64,000 nucleotides of DNA from Agarophyton chilense (Eukaryota > Rhodophyta > Florideophyceae > Gracilariales > Gracilariaceae), in contig JARGXX010000002.1 in NCBI GenBank assembly GCA_030374765.1, positions 992,001 through 1,056,000 on the forward strand, read 5' to 3'. Made by a program: the position numbers and the translations under genes. Below are positions 1 through 10,639 of this stretch, piece by piece; position 1 is the first letter of the stretch, and the number at the start of each line of letters is the position of its first letter. A model generated the notes under the pieces. The model had not been told where the DNA came from. It ran no database searches and worked only from the letters and a program-made list of their open reading frames with translations.

Positions 1-3000
1 TCAGGGACGCGGTGGATACGAAGCCCAGTTCTAGTTTCACTTGTAACGGGGTTGGGTGACGGCTGGATCTCTTTAGGTCGCGCGCTCATCCAGGAGCTGC
101 CCTCCTAAAAGCGCAAGGCTGCACTACGGGTTAAAGTACTCCCGAGGACGGAATGGGCTGATCGTCCTTAGAGGTGATGGACCAGCTACAAATAAAATTT
201 CAAACTGCAGGCCTCTTGGGCATAAAATCGAGAGCATGGGGGAGGATGCCTTGGGCATCATAAGAGAAGCTTTTCGGGGTAGGCTTTCAGTTTACATTGG
301 AGAAAAGTCGCAGAGAAAAAAGAAGCTCTCCCTCGTGTAATTAGAAATGTGATACCGGGGATCCCTAAAGAGGGTGAGGTGCATGTCTTATTTCATTGAA
401 TTGAAGACAAAAGGTACCGATATAGTGTCGGAGGAACTGCGCCGAAAGCGGGATCTACTGTAGGAGTAGCAAATACTCGAGTTGTAACCGGCTCGGATAA
501 AAATCCTCAAGGGCTTTCTAAACGCGTGACGGGGAGCAAGGAGGGTGAATCCTCCAGTGAATACGACTCCGGGACCGCTCCGGATTCTGACTCAGACAAA
601 GAGGCTACAACACGCCCAGTGAAATGCAGACAATTCTTTCTTTAATGGAGGGGTTGGAAAAGGCGCAGAAACGCATGACCAAAGACATTAACGAATTGAA
701 GGGGTCGCGGAAGAGTTCGAAGAAAAAATAGGAGGGGGAAGTCTTTCTTGTAGACGTCAAACAGGCTATGGAATGAGTCGTTCTCGATTCCGGTAATCAT
801 TCTGGCTCAGAGTCCGACAATGGCGATGAGGAATTTTCAAGCCTTGCGAGGAAGGCTTTGAATTCGAAGTGGCAGAAGGCGAAAAAGGAGTTCTGGGTTG
901 TTTTCGCTAACAAACCCTTTCTTGAACAATATATTTCTATTGACAGTCTTGAAGGGGAATATATGCTCTGCAAAATCTTGAAGAATTATCGGATGGTCTC
1001 TGCGTGGGTTAAGGGTCGTCACTTGACGGGTATTAGTGACCACCGGGAAGCTGCAGCGTTGGCTCGGGTTATTAACTGCCTCATCAGCTCGTTGGGCCTT
1101 ATGCGCGCTAAAATTGAGTTGGCGGTAGATTTGGTAATTCGTAGGTTGGCAAAAGTTACAATGGTTGATAAGACTGGCAACTGAAAAGCGGCCAGAGAAC
1201 TCGAAGAAGATCACGACGATTTGATAAGCGAGTCCATGAAGCTCACAAGTTTCAAAAGTCTGCAAAACTTTGTAAGCAGTTTAAGAAAAATAAGTGTGCT
1301 TTGCGCAAGCAAGAAGACGGGAACTACGAAAACAACCACAACGACAACGAGAGTTTTTAATAAGATGGACATGCTGGACGTGCTTCGTATTGCAGGGGCG
1401 TCCGACATAGAGGACTAAAATACAAAAACACAAGCGCAAGACAACGACAAAAGTGGAGACAGAAGAAAAAAAATTTCAAAGCATACTTGAGAGACTTCGA
1501 AGAGGGCTTCATTGCTTGTATGACGGGCATATCTACCCCTTTCTAACGGTACAAGAGAGAAATTCTGTCCAAAGACAGGCGAGCAATATCTTGCAGATCA
1601 TCGGAGAGGAATCATTTCGCCGAAATTATTTCGTTGCGGAGGAATCTGTAGGAGAGGTTGATTCTTCGTTCGAATATAATGACCCACAGCAATAGGTCTG
1701 GCGGAATCTTGATCGAATATTATTGCCAGAAAATGGTCTGGCAGAGTCGGCCGATATTATATCATTACTACCGGAAGATATACAGCACCTATATATGACG
1801 AAAAAAACTATTCGGAAGGACGAAGGGGCTAATAGAGCTAAGAAGCTATTTTGCGGAGTGAAGGCGAAGGATTACCGTACTGTTATTAGATAATTGGTTG
1901 AAGGCGGGTTAATAGATCTGAGGTAGAGAAAACCGGAAGTTGTGAATGGGGTTTTTGCGGTCCCTATTTAAGAGGAAAAGCAAAGGCTCATAACCAACGC
2001 TCGGAACGCTAATCTTCTGTTTATTGACCCATAAAAGATCAAGCTTCCTAGTCCGGGATATCTAGAGAGATTACAATTCCCGGCAAGACAAACGCGTCAT
2101 GTTGGAAAATCGGATATTGATAATCAATATCATCGAATAAAATCACCGGGACGGATGAATACGTATTTTAGTTTGCCCCCAATTGAAGTCGGACGGAAAA
2201 ATATATTCCCCGTTAAACTTTCAATGCTCACGGAGTTGTCACACTCTGTCTTTGTGGCTCAGAAAATGCATTTCGAAATTCTCGCTCGCGCTAACCTGGC
2301 ATGGACGACTGGGTAGCGGATTCAGTATCCGTTGTCGAGTACAAATTTGGAGCTTACGGGGATGATTATTTTTCGTTGAAAACGAGCAAGGAGAGGACGG
2401 AAAGGAACTTGCGAGTAGTGATAAATTATTCCGAGCGTATCTTTTGCCTTCGCAGACGACAAAGGGATCAAGGCCGGCTGAAGAATAAAGTACAGAAGTC
2501 TCGGGAATTGAAGTCAGTAAGAAGAGCAAACTGATGCCAAAGCGAGAAAAAATGAGAACGCGGATAAAAACTACTGAGAATCTGCTGAAAAAGAAGATAT
2601 GGAAGGTGGAAGAAGTACAAAGCATAGTCGGAAAACTAGCGGAGTTTATGCTCTTGAGAAGGCCGCTTTTTTCAATATTCGAAAGGATATATACCGTTAC
2701 GTCCTCGGTCAGAGATTTTGTTGGCGATAATGTGGTTAGCCAGAAGGAGTTGGAATTAAATCTAAAACTAGCGCCATTGATCCGGATAAATATCGCTACC
2801 CCGTTAAATAAAACATTTCTTTGTACAGACGCAAGCTTAAAGCTTAATTGTTGAAGGAGTAATATATACCGAGTGCCGAGATCCCTTACAAATTTGTGAG
2901 GGAATACATCGGATTGAATGGATTTGAGAACCGAATGAGAAAGCCGCAAGACGACATTGATGGAAGAAAAAACAGCTGAAATATCTTCTAGAAGGCGAGG

Positions 3001-4200
3001 TAGTCATTTGTGGGGTGCACTTTCTTCTTAGGAATCGAAATAATTATCAAACAGGGGTAATTATGTTTATTGATAATGAATCGCTTCTTGGGGCTTTGCT
3101 AAAGGAACATAGAAGTTAGCGAAGCACTAACGAGATTTGCAAACGCGCCGCCGCCTTAGTACTCGTGGGTGATCTGACAATGGATTACTTTTATTTCCAT
3201 AGTGAGCAAAATCCAGCCGATGAAACGTCACGGGCTTTTTGGTCTAGCTCACCGTGGGGTAAAATCAGCATAGTTGCATGGATATCGTAAGAACCTTTTT
3301 TTTCAGTGGCTCGCGCAACAACTAGTCGCTCGCCGTCGATGTAAAAACGCCGAAGAAGTCGAAAACTTGTTCACGAGGTATTGCATTGAACCCTTTCATG
3401 GTAGTCAGCAATTGAAGACAGGTGGTCTACCTTAGGCAAAATCAGCGTTGGAATGTTTTCTACTGGAACTCAGCGGGAATTGATATTGGCAAATCAGAGC
3501 ATGCAAAAATGGACGGCATCGCACCCTAAGCTTCATTTTGGCGTATTTCCGGCAATAGTTTTGTACGGACAGGTACTAGATCTTTTCGAACACAGCGAAC
3601 CGGATCTTGGGATTGGTTTGTTGCTGCTCTTTGAGAGGTATCTCAGACTAGAAAATTTATTGCAGTTAAAGGTGTTGGATGTCACCATGCTGCTGCTAAC
3701 CGAAAAGCAGCCGCATTATGACACGCTCAATATTTCGATAGGAAAACGTGGCCGCAACGAATCCGTCACGATAATGGCGTATTTTTTGGCGATTCTGGTC
3801 AACAAATTGTCTATAGAAAGGAAGTTGGCCGAACCAAAGGTTTCTTTTCTGTATCAACCGGCCCGGTTTCGGGCCGGTCTCCGAAAAGCCGTGCAACGTT
3901 TAGAGATTTCACTCGCAATTACTCCACACATGCTTAAATACGGCGGAGCGACTACTGAAAAGCTTCCTACTCGCCTTAACGACCAGTAAATTTAATTAAG
4001 AGGACGTTGATAAAGCGGGAAATTTTTTTAAGGTATATATTAAACCTCAAAGATTATACCAAGCGCTCAACGAACTATTCCGGGCACAACATCAGTCATT
4101 CGTGGCGGTTTACACCATTGCATACACATCTTTCATCGTGCCGCTGCCATATTGGGCTGGGTGTTTCGATCATCATGTGGGAACTTAAGCCGAAAACCGT
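1..4200 (+). mobile_element. Fossil DIRS-like (tyrosine-recombinase) retrotransposon
   Basis: The stretch reads, left to right, as a decayed retrotransposon. A charged, Ser/Asp-rich and helical gag-like part lies at about 0.45-1.7 kb. A reverse transcriptase-like part lies at about 1.7-3.0 kb, with segments recalling SDIDNxYHRI, YFSLPP and a SHSVFVAQ-type motif. A tyrosine recombinase-like part lies at about 3.45-3.99 kb, with LKVLDV, a GKRGRNESVTI segment and a terminal TPHMLKYGGAT that matches the (S/T)PHxLRHGGAT box of tyrosine recombinases. RT plus tyrosine recombinase on one strand defines the DIRS order. It is broken in many places (ten or more) and old. I could not define its terminal repeats, so both ends are approximate and the left end may lie outside the window. 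Confidence 0.6.
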
Positions 4201-5059
4201 TTAAGTCAGCTCGTCTAAATTCTGCAGCCGACTGGCAGAATTCTGGCACTCGGAATCAGTTTTCTGAAAAAATCGTTCTAACTGAATACTTTTTCCTGGA
4301 ATATCAACTTAGAGCTTGAAACCTATATCATAAGATGAAGTTTAGTTTGGATAGTAATAGTGGACCTGGTTGTTGAAATTTAATGGGCGTTTGGTCTCGA
4401 ATTGGTTTTTGGGGAGTGGGTTGAGCTGGCTGGGAATAATTAAATCGCTCTGATGCCATTGTGTGGTAGTTAAAAACAATAAATCGTCGTATTAAAAATT
4501 GAATTGTTGTTGTCAAAAAATTTTTTTACCTCGCTAATATTAGTCAGAATGCGAAGCGTTATACACATGTATAGTACGAGTGTAGCGAGTTATCAATTTA
4601 GTCAATGAGAGGAAATGGTAAGTAAAGGCCATCTTTGTAGTGGTCAGTTCAGCGTTGTTCCGCGTAGAACATGTTTAAAAGTCGGCAAGTGTTTAAAACG
4701 GCTACTCGCAGAAAGCTACATATCCTTGCCATGGTCTTTTAGCGTACTAAAGTAAAATGTGCCTATTATTTAGCGGGGACTAATTTATGTTTTCAGAAAT
4801 CCTACATTGGGTGCATGCAGAAATCAACATTACGCCAAGCGCCTAGATATTTAAAGGTCTTCAGCATTGGAAATCCATTCCAGTACGCCAAATATTGGCG
4901 CCATGTAGCGCACCGCAACCACTGTTCCTCCAATACCAGTGCGTTCAGAGGAGATGTGCAAACCTCTTTTTACCCCAAGAAATCATGTCAAACAAAGCAC
5001 TTGAATCGAATCACTGCAGAGCAACGCGTGCGCGAATAACCGGTCGGGGCACCATTCAT
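4201..5059. other. No gene seen
   Basis: AT-rich spacer between the DIRS-like fossil and an LTR remnant. The open frames are short and overlap on several strands, and none resembles a known protein. I see no RNA gene or clear repeat here. Confidence 0.5.
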
Positions 5060-5860
5060 ATGGCGTCCGATATATCCGGGACCACGTCAACGATTTTATG
5101 ATTAGTATTAGTTTTTAGTATTTTAGACACCTTAGAAAGTATGCTAGTTAAGTCTCTACAGTAGCACCGTAGTAGAAGGATGGACGTGCAAGGCTGGGGT
5201 GTCACGCATGATACGTATATGGACCAGGATTGGTTTGCACTACTATAGTCTACACGTGTAGTTCTCTGTCTAGAGAAGACTTAAGCAATGGCTCCACCGC
5301 CGTCGCTCCCGCCAAGTAAATGATAATCGAGTGCTTGGCTCTAGATTATGTCGCCTACGCAAGTCTCCGTCTCTTAACAGGAGGAACCGCGACCAGTTTG
5401 GCTAATCCATCCCCTCGGGAAGCTCAGGCGTCACTGTACCATCGTTATTGGTGTGTTTCTTTCTTTTGTTGGTTTTCCTGTGTTTAGGTCAGTACACCGC
5501 CCCTGTATAAAGTTGTTTTTACCCGTCTTTATTTCGCTTATCCAGTGTGGATACCACATTCATAGGTCTGTACGCTTGGTCGTGCGTCCCATTTCGCACT
5601 ACATTTTCGCCCTACACTTTGCCGTCGTCCGCGGAATATCCTTGTCCTTGGATCCCCCTTTGATTCTTCCCCCTCTTTCTGGGTTCATCACCTTCGTAGG
5701 TATTGCCTGAACCACCGTGGTCTTACACCCACGCATCGGTGCACGAAGACTCGTTCGTTGAGTTACCCCGTTTCACGAGAGCGGGCGGGACTCGAACACC
5801 CGAGAGGTATTTCCCCATCTGGGATTGCTCTAAAATCACATATAAACACTTTACACCCCA
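5060..5860 (+). mobile_element. Diverged Ty3-type LTR remnant
   Basis: The segment shares layout with the LTRs of the two elements at 43-64 kb. It has an AT-rich TTAGTA-type promoter patch (about 5102-5125), a CGCCCCTGTATA motif (about 5500) like the CGCCCCTGTATT and CGCCCTTGTATA motifs of those LTRs, and a GGTCTTACACCCAC motif (about 5720) like GGTCTTACACCCGAC in element B. It is too diverged to fix the ends or see target duplications. No internal coding region follows, so it looks like an old solo LTR. Confidence 0.45.
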
Positions 5861-5870
5861 AACTGTTCCC

Positions 5871-7353
5871 ATGACGAAACCGAATAACAAAGTTCCTCCA
5901 CCCACACCACCACACTTTTTGACTTCGTCTCCCAGTCATGTGGAGAAACCACCACAACAGAAAAAAGACACAACAGTAGCCGAACTCGAAAATCAATCTA
6001 CAAAGAAAACCGCAAAAGGCAGACCTGGTGCACTGAACTACAACAAGATTGATGTCACAAGACTTTTTGATTTCATGGAACGAATTTTACCTATTGGTGC
6101 AAACATGTGGGCTGCTGTTTCAAATGAGTTCAATGCTTGGAGCAAATCAATTTTTCGCCCCTCAAGAGACCAAGACTCTCTTAACAACAAGTTCAATGAG
6201 CTTTGAAACGCCAGAGAACCAAATGGGGATCTTTTCTGTCCACCAGACGTAAGGCGTGCGAAGCACATTGCACGAATTAATCAAGGTGTCGTATAGTGGC
6301 AGAAGGACTGACCTTTGAGGTTGTCGATATACTACACTGACCTTGTAGGTGATGGGTGCGAGGGATCATCGGCCATGCAGATCCGGGCGAGCTACCATCT
6401 AGGTGTTGTCAGCCACGTGTAGTGTTGACATGTACCTTCTGGATGAGTAATTGTTAGTAATTGTAATTTTAATTATATTTATTTTAGTACAGTAGTGGAG
6501 TGGCCACCTGGCGCTGTAGCCAGTGCTGGCCAGGTCTCTGACACTAGGTCAGACACCGTGCCTTGCTGGCACCTCCCGGGTGATCTGGAGAGTGCAGTTC
6601 ACAGCATATAGGGAACTGCACCTCCCCCATGTTAATCTGATAAAGACAGGTACCACTTGGGTCACGACTATACCTTTTGGTTCATTGTTTCTCTACTACC
6701 ACGCAGGCTTTCCCGCGCGTCGACGCCTACCATCGTTCACCTACACGGTATAGGCTAGTTGCCCCGCCGTTTTCCCCTGCGGGTTTTCACGGTGCCCTGT
6801 TACCATCGAGGTTTATGACGTCTACTTTCTAAGGTTGAGCGTCACCACGCTCCCTATGGTTGAGCGTCACCACGCTCCCGAGACAAAACAGTAGCACATC
6901 CCAGAGGTGATTGTACGAGACAAGGAACCATAACCACTTTTCTTGTAGAAGATAAAGATTTAAATGCAAATGAGTCGAATGAAGGTAAAGAAGACGCAAA
7001 ACAACCAATAGATGCAGAAATATGGGCGAGAGAGAAACGATGCCCGATTGATTTGGCAGAGCTATCAAACCTTTAAAGACAGAAGAGACTTTAGTGAGTA
7101 GTGTGGAGAAAATGACAAAGTTTATGGGGGTCATCGCTGATTCAATAGGGTCTGCAGGCAATAGTGCTTCGGTAATCTCCAATCAAGAAGCGTTCATTAG
7201 CAATGTGGTCAAGAAAGAGGTACTTTCTTTGAAAGACGATGTCAATAAGAGTATGGTCGACACCAGGAAAATGAATTCTGGCATAAGTGTGGTGTTGTAG
7301 GAACTGGTTGGAAGGCTTTCTGCTTCGCTTCAAGCGGATAATGCGCAGTAACG
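5871..7353 (+). pseudogene. Broken DUF6818-like (SANT-like) protein gene
   Basis: From ATG 5871 the frame reads a proline-rich leader, then a segment of about 60 residues (GRPGALNYNKIDVTRLFDF, ILPIGANMW, DSLNNKFNEL). A TGA at 6204 is followed in the same frame by NAREPNGDLFCPPDVRRAKHIAR. Order and motifs match DUF6818, a SANT/Myb-like domain common in oomycete, fungal and algal genomes and often linked to transposons. From about 6295 the gene is interrupted by LTR-like DNA. A coiled-coil-like tail (VEKMTKFMGVIADS, VVKKEVLSLKDDV) reappears at about 7094-7353 in another frame. Function in this family is unknown; DNA binding is inferred from the Myb-like fold. With an internal stop and an insertion it is a pseudogene. 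It may have belonged to the Harbinger-type transposon remnant next door, because PIF/Harbinger elements carry a Myb-like second gene. Confidence 0.5.
6295..6890 (+). mobile_element. LTR-like insertion inside the DUF6818-like gene
   Basis: This non-coding block separates the two parts of the DUF6818-like gene. It has an AT-rich TTAGTA-type promoter patch near 6447-6490, a 9-bp hairpin (GTGCAGTTC / GAACTGCAC) near 6592-6622, and a 22-bp direct repeat at 6833-6854 and 6858-6879. The layout resembles an LTR of the local Ty3-type families, but the ends are not certain and I found no convincing target duplication. Confidence 0.35.
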
Positions 7354-7502
7354 AAATCGAACGAAGTGTCACAACTGTCGCGGGGCTTCCAGTAGAGTGA
7401 GTCTTTCAAAGGCCGTCCTTTCTGGCATTTTCGCGCTTTGTTTTTCGGACTTCAGGACTTACCCACTGTTAGTTTAATGGGCTTTAAGTGTTTGTCATAT
7501 GA

Positions 7503-8297
7503 TTACGCCCCATTTGGCGAGTGTGGAATTTGAATAAACGCACAGCCAGTTCGACGAGGATACTGCATGTCTTTGCGTCTGTTGTGAGTGTTTTTCTGAT
7601 TTTTCAAATGGCCCCTTGATAGCTCTTTTTGCCATCCTGCACTTTTCCGTTCACTAGGCATAATGCGATGCAATTTGATGTCAACGGCGACAAGTTCTTG
7701 TGACTCTGAGATGTAATTAGTTACATTCGTCTTTCTTGCCTTTACAATCTTCCCCTTAATGTAGTTCGTATTATTGACAAACGCGGAGTCTCCCATAATT
7801 GCCATACCAGGTGGCATCATACGATCCAAAAGTTTTGAGTTTTTCAATCCAGAGACTCCGCCCAGTTTTGAGTCATGCCAACTGCCGCGAAAACTGATGG
7901 CCGCATGTATGATCTCTCGGAAGAAGTTAAAACCAAAAAAGTTGATGACTTTTTCTTGTTGAGCAAATCCCTCGTAGTACGCGTTCTGCAGATTTGTGTC
8001 TCCATAATTCTGGCACTTGAACCGTCTCCCATCAGTGATACAAAAAACACATTTCAAAAGAAGCCCAAACTTGTGGTTCTTTTCTAGCAAAGTCGCTGAT
8101 GTATTTTGTTCGTCGTGAAAAGGCCATCGAAACTGGAAAGGAACGGCCCTTTCTGTCTTTGTTACCAGAAGAAAAACATGCAGCGCGTAGTCTAGCCAAA
8201 CACCCAGCGTTAATGGCACTATTTCAAAGAATGGACATAATTGATTCGCTCTGCTGCTTGTGCTCAAGAAGTAAAGTGCTAATTTAACTAAATTCAC
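7503..8297 (-). pseudogene. PIF/Harbinger-type DDE transposase remnant (DDE_Tnp_4)
   Basis: The minus-strand frame of 264 codons carries the usual order of the PIF/Harbinger (HARBI1-like) catalytic domain. It has an ITDG-type first Asp box (CVFCITDGRRF), a YYEGFAQQ segment, FRGSWHDSKLGG, a second Asp box MAIMGDSAF, and a late SERKSAGWQ where the family usually has SERxxAEWG. The third catalytic Glu therefore appears to be Gly. The frame opens on GTG rather than ATG, so the N-terminus is missing or in another exon. The C-terminal tail after the third box does not look like the family. I read it as a dead DNA transposon gene. It lies next to a DUF6818/Myb-like pseudogene, the kind of partner these transposons carry. 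Confidence 0.65.
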
Positions 8298-8781
8298 TGA
8301 TCACATGAGTGGTTTCTTGCCTTGAAAGCATTGTGTTCTTTGATACGGACTACCATAGTTTGCGTTAGCTCCAGTAGCGTGAAAAAGAGGTTATATTTTG
8401 TGAAGAACAATGTCGTGTAAAGTTTGTCGTGATAATGAAGTAGTTGTCGGTTTCATGCCGAAGGATTTTGCCAAGGTGTGTGCTCTTTCGCATATGCTGG
8501 ATAAAGCAAGCCGCGCCTAGTGTGCTGAGCAGCGGTGTGAGAGCGGTGAGATCGTTTAGAGCGCTTTCTCTGTAGCACCGATATGCATAGAGCTGTGGAG
8601 TAAGCCGCCGCAGAGGATGCTACGGCAGCTCTTTGGAGTCTCGAGTGCATCTGAGGACTTTGGCAGTGAAGAACGATCTGGTGGCCGGTTTGGCATTATT
8701 TTAGAGGCTCTTATTTGGCCAGCAGGCGATCTGGCGATTTCCGCATGCTCCCATTGATGTACTGCATATCCCAGTCGACAC
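8298..8781. other. Upstream region of the flavoprotein gene; no gene seen
   Basis: About 480 bp between the transposase remnant and the monooxygenase start. I see no coding frame that resembles a protein and no RNA gene. It should contain the promoter of the downstream gene, but no TATA-like box stands out. Confidence 0.4.
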
Positions 8782-10596
8782 ATGTCCAGACTCATCTACG
8801 TGATGAAGACATATTCGGCACCGGAGTCTACTTGCTCAACCCATTGTTTGAGATGGAATAGAGTCAGTATGCATGATTGCGATATCAATGATGGGAACCT
8901 TAGTACTTCATGCGGTGGGCTGTCCCACAACGCCTTCGCACCACTCAAATGTGCCTGCTTCAGTTTTTTGCCATTTGCGACAACCTCAAAGCTCATTTCT
9001 CGACAGCGCCCTGTCTCTGCCCGCCAACGTTGCATATCTTCCCCATGCTTTCCTTCAGCCGCTAGGTTTGCCTCCATGACATTGCCAGTAAACCAAAATG
9101 GTACTGCACAGGGTACAATCCCAAACTCAATTCGACATGCAAATACGGTGATTGTGGGTGGTGGACCCACTGGACTCCTTGCTGCAATTTTATTGGCGCA
9201 ACGCAACATTACGGTCACAATTGTGGAGCAAGACGATGAAATCAGCCGTTTTGATCCCTCTAGAATGTACACAATTGGATTGAATGAACGTGGGCGTAAA
9301 GTATTACAGCAGGTGCCAGAACTGTTGCGGAGCATTGCAGAACGTTCCGTTTCTTTCAGAAACCAACTACTCGTTACATGCAAACCGGATGGTACGTACA
9401 AGAGCTTCAAGATTCTCTCTCCTCCGTCAGACGGCGGTGTGTATGTTCTGTGCACCAGAATTTCTTTAGTGGAGGGACTCCAATCATATGCCAAAAAAAA
9501 TGGAAAGATCAAGTTGATGAAGAGAACCAGAGTAACTAAAGTGGTCTACGACGCACAGGGGGAAATACAACTTTTTTTGGATTGTGAGGGACGGGAATCT
9601 AGCATTCGATCCAAGCTTATTCTTGCATGTGATGGACGTAGAAGTTTTATTAGTGAATCAATGAGGACATCAAACGAGCACAATGGAAATCTGTTCCGGA
9701 GCTCAAACGGACTAGGAGAGGATTCGGTCCCGACGGCGACAAGCGGACGGATTATCAAATCGATTGCATTGCAGGAAACGTACAATAAAAAAGAACCTTG
9801 CTTCCAGGACAATCTTGCTGACTTTACTGTGTTCCGAAGATTTCTCCCTAGGCGAGGGGTTTCTGATAAGAAGGATATCTGGATTGGCATATTTGATATG
9901 CCCAAAGCAATGCAAGATCGTTGTGGTGGAGTAATGGGAATTGTTTCAGGTTCGCCTCGGACAAAATTGTGCGATCTAAAGACGGCTGAGGAAGGTTATA
10001 AATTGTTTGAGGAAATTCTACCACAGCTAAACGCTCGATCGTGCATTTCCTCTAAGAGCATGAAGAGATTCGTTGAAGCTAAACCAATAAGGCTCCCACC
10101 CTCGTCTCGTGTCGAGTCGTTAGTAGTACATGTTGGTGGTGCTCCGTCAGCCGGAGTCGTGTTCCTAGGAGACGCCGCGCACTCCTTTCCACCGGACACT
10201 GGACAAGGCATGAACGCAGCCTTCGAGGATGTACAGACACTGATGCAAGTTTTGGACGGGATGGACGTAAACACCAGTATTGAAAACACCTTGCGTGAAT
10301 ACGAGGCGGTACGAGATGAAGACCTGAGAGCGTTGACAACTATCGTTCGCAGCGTATCTACTTTTTCCGGGGCCTCTTCCGTTGGTCTTGCGCTTCGGAT
10401 ATGGGACAGGAAACTGAGAGGTTTTTTGGCCAAGAAGTTCCCCGGAGTGCTCTATCCCAGCATGCTTGAAGCCATAGGAAAGAACTATGCGTACCGAGAT
10501 GCGTTACGGTTTCACAAGCTGACCACAACCAGGTTGGTAGCCTCAGGTGCCGTGCTAGCAATACTGGGGAGTCTGGTTTTTCATGCAGCTTTGTAA
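8782..10596 (+). CDS. FAD-dependent monooxygenase, kynurenine 3-monooxygenase-like
   Basis: Group A flavoprotein hydroxylase. The Rossmann FAD motif VGGGPTGLLAA is near residue 123, the DG motif is LILACDGRRSF, and the GD motif is VVFLGDAAHSFPPDTGQGMNAAFED. A C-terminal hydrophobic stretch (about the last 20 residues) recalls the tail that anchors kynurenine 3-monooxygenase to the outer mitochondrial membrane. That enzyme hydroxylates L-kynurenine with NADPH and O2, but the substrate here is not proven and other aromatic substrates are possible. From ATG 8782 the protein has 604 residues, with a basic, Ser/Cys-rich N-terminal extension of about 100 residues that could be a plastid or mitochondrial targeting peptide. 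ATG 9076 would give 506 residues, close to the usual length of about 480. The gene is intronless. An 18-bp direct repeat (around 10595 and 10619) straddles its stop codon. Confidence 0.85.
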   Translation: MSRLIYVMKTYSAPESTCSTHCLRWNRVSMHDCDINDGNLSTSCGGLSHNAFAPLKCACFSFLPFATTSKLISRQRPVSARQRCISSPCFPSAARFASMTLPVNQNGTAQGTIPNSIRHANTVIVGGGPTGLLAAILLAQRNITVTIVEQDDEISRFDPSRMYTIGLNERGRKVLQQVPELLRSIAERSVSFRNQLLVTCKPDGTYKSFKILSPPSDGGVYVLCTRISLVEGLQSYAKKNGKIKLMKRTRVTKVVYDAQGEIQLFLDCEGRESSIRSKLILACDGRRSFISESMRTSNEHNGNLFRSSNGLGEDSVPTATSGRIIKSIALQETYNKKEPCFQDNLADFTVFRRFLPRRGVSDKKDIWIGIFDMPKAMQDRCGGVMGIVSGSPRTKLCDLKTAEEGYKLFEEILPQLNARSCISSKSMKRFVEAKPIRLPPSSRVESLVVHVGGAPSAGVVFLGDAAHSFPPDTGQGMNAAFEDVQTLMQVLDGMDVNTSIENTLREYEAVRDEDLRALTTIVRSVSTFSGASSVGLALRIWDRKLRGFLAKKFPGVLYPSMLEAIGKNYAYRDALRFHKLTTTRLVASGAVLAILGSLVFHAAL

Positions 10597-10639
10597 GCTA
10601 ACGAACTAGAGGCTTAGTAAGCTAACGAACTAGAGAAAG

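Noticed and set aside
5770-5830. tRNA-like fragment (GGGACTCGAACACCCGAGAGG) on the minus strand
   Set aside because: Only a T-arm-like patch; the stem does not pair properly and no cloverleaf forms around it.
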